Of a DNA stretch of 64,000 nt, positions 61,871 to 64,000 are shown piece by piece. The first letter of the stretch is position 1; each line of letters opens with the position of its first letter. Origin of the DNA: Brevundimonas subvibrioides. Lineage in GTDB: Bacteria; Pseudomonadota; Alphaproteobacteria; Caulobacterales; Caulobacteraceae. The position numbers were made by a program, and so were the translations under genes. Under the pieces are notes generated by a model. That model made no database searches. It saw only the letters and a program-made list of their open reading frames with translations, and was not told the DNA's origin. The stretch lies in the NCBI RefSeq assembly GCF_027271155.1, contig NZ_CP114542.1, positions 2,046,001 to 2,110,000 on the forward strand. Reading direction: 5' to 3'.

Positions 61871-62681
61871 AGCGCTGTCAACTTAACTTCAAGTCGGATC
61901 GAAGTAGACGCCCCTCTCCGCTCACCCGACGGCCTCACGCCAAGCTTGATGACCGGCTGCGCGGAACAACTCCATAGCCCTCCGAGAGGTCAAATGCCGC
62001 TGGGTGTAGAAGGTGTTGTAGACGGCTGCTTGGACGGTCAGAAACCGCTGCGCCGACACCTGGGACTTGAACTGCTGCATATGCCGCTCGCGCTTGCGGA
62101 TAGGCAGATGCGAGTTCTCGACCCGGTTATTCTCGCGCAAGCGACCGGGGTGATGGATGCCTTTGAGGCCCAAAACGTCGACTGCTGAAACATACGATTT
62201 CAATCCGTCGGTCACGATCCTCTCGGGCGCAACGGCTTGATTGCGCAGCAGCTTCTGCAGAAAGAACGTCGCAGCCGCCGCGTCGCGACGCTTCTGAACC
62301 GACGTGCCCAGCACCTCGCCCTCGTCATCCACAGCCCGCCATAGATACATGTGGCGGCCGCCGATCCGGCTCACCATCTCATCCAAGTGCCAGCGTGGAG
62401 ACGGTGCCGGTCGACGCCGTTTCAGGTTGCCGGCGATCTGCCGACCGAACTTCAGGCACCAGCTCCGGATGGCCTCATAGGACACGTCCACGCCGCGTTC
62501 GGCGAGGATCTCCTCGATGTCACGAAGGCTCAGTGAGAAGCGATAGTATAGCCAGACCGACTGTCGAAGGACGTCGGGCTTGTGCCTGTGACGCTTGAAA
62601 GATAGTCTCGCCATAACCCACTGTTCCAACTCGCCTTTCGGCTATTCAGTGGAGACAAGTTAGCGTTAGAATGACAGCACC
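61871..62681 (-). mobile_element. IS6-family insertion sequence, copy 3 (different subtype, ~811 bp)
   Basis: Ends AGCGCTGTCAACTTAAC and the inverse of GGTGCTGTCATTCTAACG. The transposase differs substantially from copies 1-2. Flanks CGCCGAAG and GCCAGCCA do not match, so no target duplication remains; adjacent deletion, common for IS6 elements, would explain this. Confidence 0.8.
61922..62614 (-). CDS. IS6-family transposase (copy 3, intact)
   Basis: 230 residues: ARLSFKRHRHKPDVLRQSVW, DIEEILAERGVDVSYEAIRS, WHLDEMVSRIGGRHMYLWRA (Asp), RIVTDGLKSYVSAVDVLG (Asp) and RENNRVENSHLPIRKRERHM (Glu). The full DDE set is present. The ATG before ARLSFKRH is preferred over one five codons upstream. Confidence 0.94.
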   Translation of the reverse strand: MARLSFKRHRHKPDVLRQSVWLYYRFSLSLRDIEEILAERGVDVSYEAIRSWCLKFGRQIAGNLKRRRPAPSPRWHLDEMVSRIGGRHMYLWRAVDDEGEVLGTSVQKRRDAAAATFFLQKLLRNQAVAPERIVTDGLKSYVSAVDVLGLKGIHHPGRLRENNRVENSHLPIRKRERHMQQFKSQVSAQRFLTVQAAVYNTFYTQRHLTSRRAMELFRAAGHQAWREAVG

Positions 62682-62856
62682 GCCAGCCAGCCCCACTGAC
62701 CGGGCTCTCGATCTAGCCAGGCCCTCCGGGGCCGACGTGTGGGCATCTGCGCGGCGCTATCGGACTAGGCCGACCGTCATAACCGACCCTTTAGCCGAAT
62801 GATCCCGCGAGCTCGGGATCCATTCTCTGGCGGTCTGAACCTTGTGCACTTTGCCC

Positions 62857-63703
62857 GGCTCTGTCAGCCCAAACCGATTGCCGGGCTCGGACCCGGCACT
62901 TAGCCTCGGCCTATGGCCCGCTCCAACAACCCGTTCCGCTACTTCGACAGCTCGCCGGAGGTGATCCACACGGTGGTGATGATGTACGTGAAGTACCCTC
63001 TGTCTCGCCGGAACGTCGAAGACCTGCTGGCCGAGCGCGGCATCGACATCTGCTACGAGACGGTGCGGCTCTGGTGGAACCGGTTCAGTCCGATGTTCGC
63101 AGCCTAGATCCGCAGGAAGTGCGTCCAACGGATGCGATCCTTCACCCATTGGCGATGGCACCTCGACGAGGTCTACGTGACCCGAAGGGCGGCGTAGCCA
63201 AGATCAACGGTGAGATGCACTACCTCTGGCGGGCCGTGGATCAGGAGGGCGAGGTGCTGGAATCCTTTGCCAGCAAGACGCGGGACAAGGCTGCAGCCCT
63301 CACCTTCATGAAGAAGCTGATGAAGCGCCACGGCCGCGCCAGGGCCATCACGACCGACGGTCTGCGCTCCTACAAGGCCGCGATGAAGGACCTCGGCAAC
63401 ACCGCCAAACAGGAGGTCGGCCGCTGGGCCAACAACAGAGTCGAGAACTCCCACCTGCCCTTCCGACGACGAGAACGGGCCATGCTGAGGTTCCGGCAGA
63501 TGAAGACCCTGCAGAAGTTCAGCTCCGTCCACGCCGCCTTCCACAACCACTTCAATCAGGATCGCCACCTCATCAGCCGGGAAACATACAAGGCCCAACG
63601 CTCAGCCGCCCTGGCCGAATGGAAGACGCTCGCCGCATAGGCCTCGCTTCCCCTGCCCTTGCTGCGTCCTCTGGAGACAAGTTCGCGTTGGACTGACAGC
63701 ACC
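62857..63703 (+). mobile_element. IS6-family insertion sequence, copy 4 (~847 bp, inactivated)
   Basis: Left end GGCTCTGTCAGCCCAAACC and right end the inverse of GGTGCTGTCAGTCCAACG. It is in the opposite orientation to the other copies. Flanks CTTTGCCC and CCCATAG show no target duplication. Confidence 0.7.
62913..63640 (+). pseudogene. IS6-family transposase (copy 4, amber stop and frameshift)
   Basis: N-terminal frame ARSNNPFRYFDSSPEVIHTV, VMMYVKYPLSRRNVEDLLAE to SPMFAA, then TAG at 63105. The frame then continues IRRKCVQRM and WRWHLDEVYV before a disruption near 63180, after which the correct reading resumes as KINGEMHYLWRAVDQEGEVL, then TTDGLRSYKAAMKDLG and NNRVENSHLPFRRRERAMLR. At least two lesions inactivate it. 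The same transposase type left the fossil at 51.9 kb. Confidence 0.88.
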
Positions 63704-63739
63704 CCCATAGAAGTTGGGAAGTGTGGGACGCGGCTTGGG

Positions 63740-64000
63740 TCAATGGCTGTCGCGCGGAAGGCCGAAGCGGTCGACGATGCGGTGGTATTTCACGGCCAGC
63801 TCCAGCACGGCACCGGTCTCCAACTGTCCGACCATGCCACGCTGCAATTCCTGCCACGGTGTCTGGGATGCGGGATAAGCGTAACCGCCAGCGGCCTCCA
63901 GCGCGATACGGCGCTCGGCCAGTTCATCTTCGGAAATCAGGATGTCGGCCCGGCCGGTATTCAGGTCGATCCTGACCCGGTCGCCGGTCTGCAGGATGGC
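63740..64000 (-). CDS. IlvD/Edd-family dehydratase, C-terminal part (cut by window edge)
   Basis: The last ~86 codons read ILQTGDRVRIDLNTGRADIL, ISEDELAERRIALEAAGGYA, YPASQTPWQELQRGMVGQLE and VKYHRIVDRFGLPRDSH before the stop. This is the C-terminal swivel-type domain of iron-sulfur dehydratases. The PWQEIQR-like motif is more typical of sugar-acid (arabonate/xylonate-type) dehydratases than of IlvD itself. The 5' part lies outside the window. It marks the chromosome on the far side of the IS6 cluster. Confidence 0.8.
   Translation of the reverse strand, partial: AILQTGDRVRIDLNTGRADILISEDELAERRIALEAAGGYAYPASQTPWQELQRGMVGQLETGAVLELAVKYHRIVDRFGLPRDSH

Noticed and set aside
62749..62770. GCGCGGCGCTATCGGACTA as another IS6 terminal repeat
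   Set aside because: It resembles the copy-1 left end in flank and repeat, but no transposase remnant follows and the match is imperfect; likely coincidence.

Overview
The window is GC-rich DNA from an alphaproteobacterium, most likely a Caulobacteraceae member close to Brevundimonas. The evidence is the FlbT/FlaF/flagellin cluster with an adjacent FlmG-like TPR glycosyltransferase, ATM1-type exporter, NrtR-like NAD regulator and three tandem ExoD proteins. All names rest on reading the translations by eye; no database search was run.

Layout. (1) 1-22179 is ordinary chromosome: aroB/aroK, xerD, a HicB/HicA-like pair, accA, an ATM1-type ABC exporter, lipB, a FliN-type protein, a four-helix-bundle gene bracketed by heptanucleotide repeats, tRNA-Leu(GAG), mgtE, a membrane-anchored GH24 lysozyme-like protein, isovaleryl-CoA dehydrogenase, three exoD genes, the flagellin module, a MoxR ATPase, a lipoprotein, an HD hydrolase, the NAD regulator and tRNA-Ser(CGA). 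(2) 22180 to about 63700 is an accessory island. It opens beside tRNA-Ser with a large serine recombinase coupled to DUF2924 and DUF3489 genes. A phage-like cassette follows (ParB/methyltransferase, DUF5681, terminase). Then comes a dense series of defence-type modules: a VWA / PP2C / protein-kinase triad, a RloC-like ATPase, a nuclease-NACHT protein, a PD-(D/E)XK protein, a four-gene MutL-like / Z1 / PD-(D/E)XK / AIPR operon resembling MZA, a DUF2779 / unknown / HNH operon, an HsdR_N-NTPase protein and a DUF2971 protein. The right edge (60106-63703) is a pile-up of IS6-family elements. (3) From 63740 the chromosome resumes with the 3' end of an IlvD/Edd-family dehydratase gene.

How the genes work together. 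In the flagellin module, FlbT and FlaF are known post-transcriptional regulators of flagellin in Caulobacter, a sigma-54-type promoter precedes the flagellin gene, and the TPR/glycosyltransferase probably modifies flagellin before secretion. In the island, most modules are compact, translationally coupled operons combining NTPases with nucleases, the usual architecture of anti-phage systems. Three intergenic regions in front of defence genes, and the start of the thermonuclease gene, share a degenerate repeat of roughly 30 bp (over 100 bp for two of them) that standard features do not explain.

Decay is visible: a frameshifted two-gene module at 37.5-38.3 kb, an IS6 transposase fossil just after the MZA-like operon, an IS6 copy with a destroyed start codon, and an IS6 pseudogene. 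Least explained and most worth pursuing are the shared intergenic repeat, the kinase triad whose kinase carries an OB-like C-terminal region, the unknown protein between the DUF2779 and HNH genes, and a 21-codon gene with a perfect Shine-Dalgarno behind the exoD cluster.
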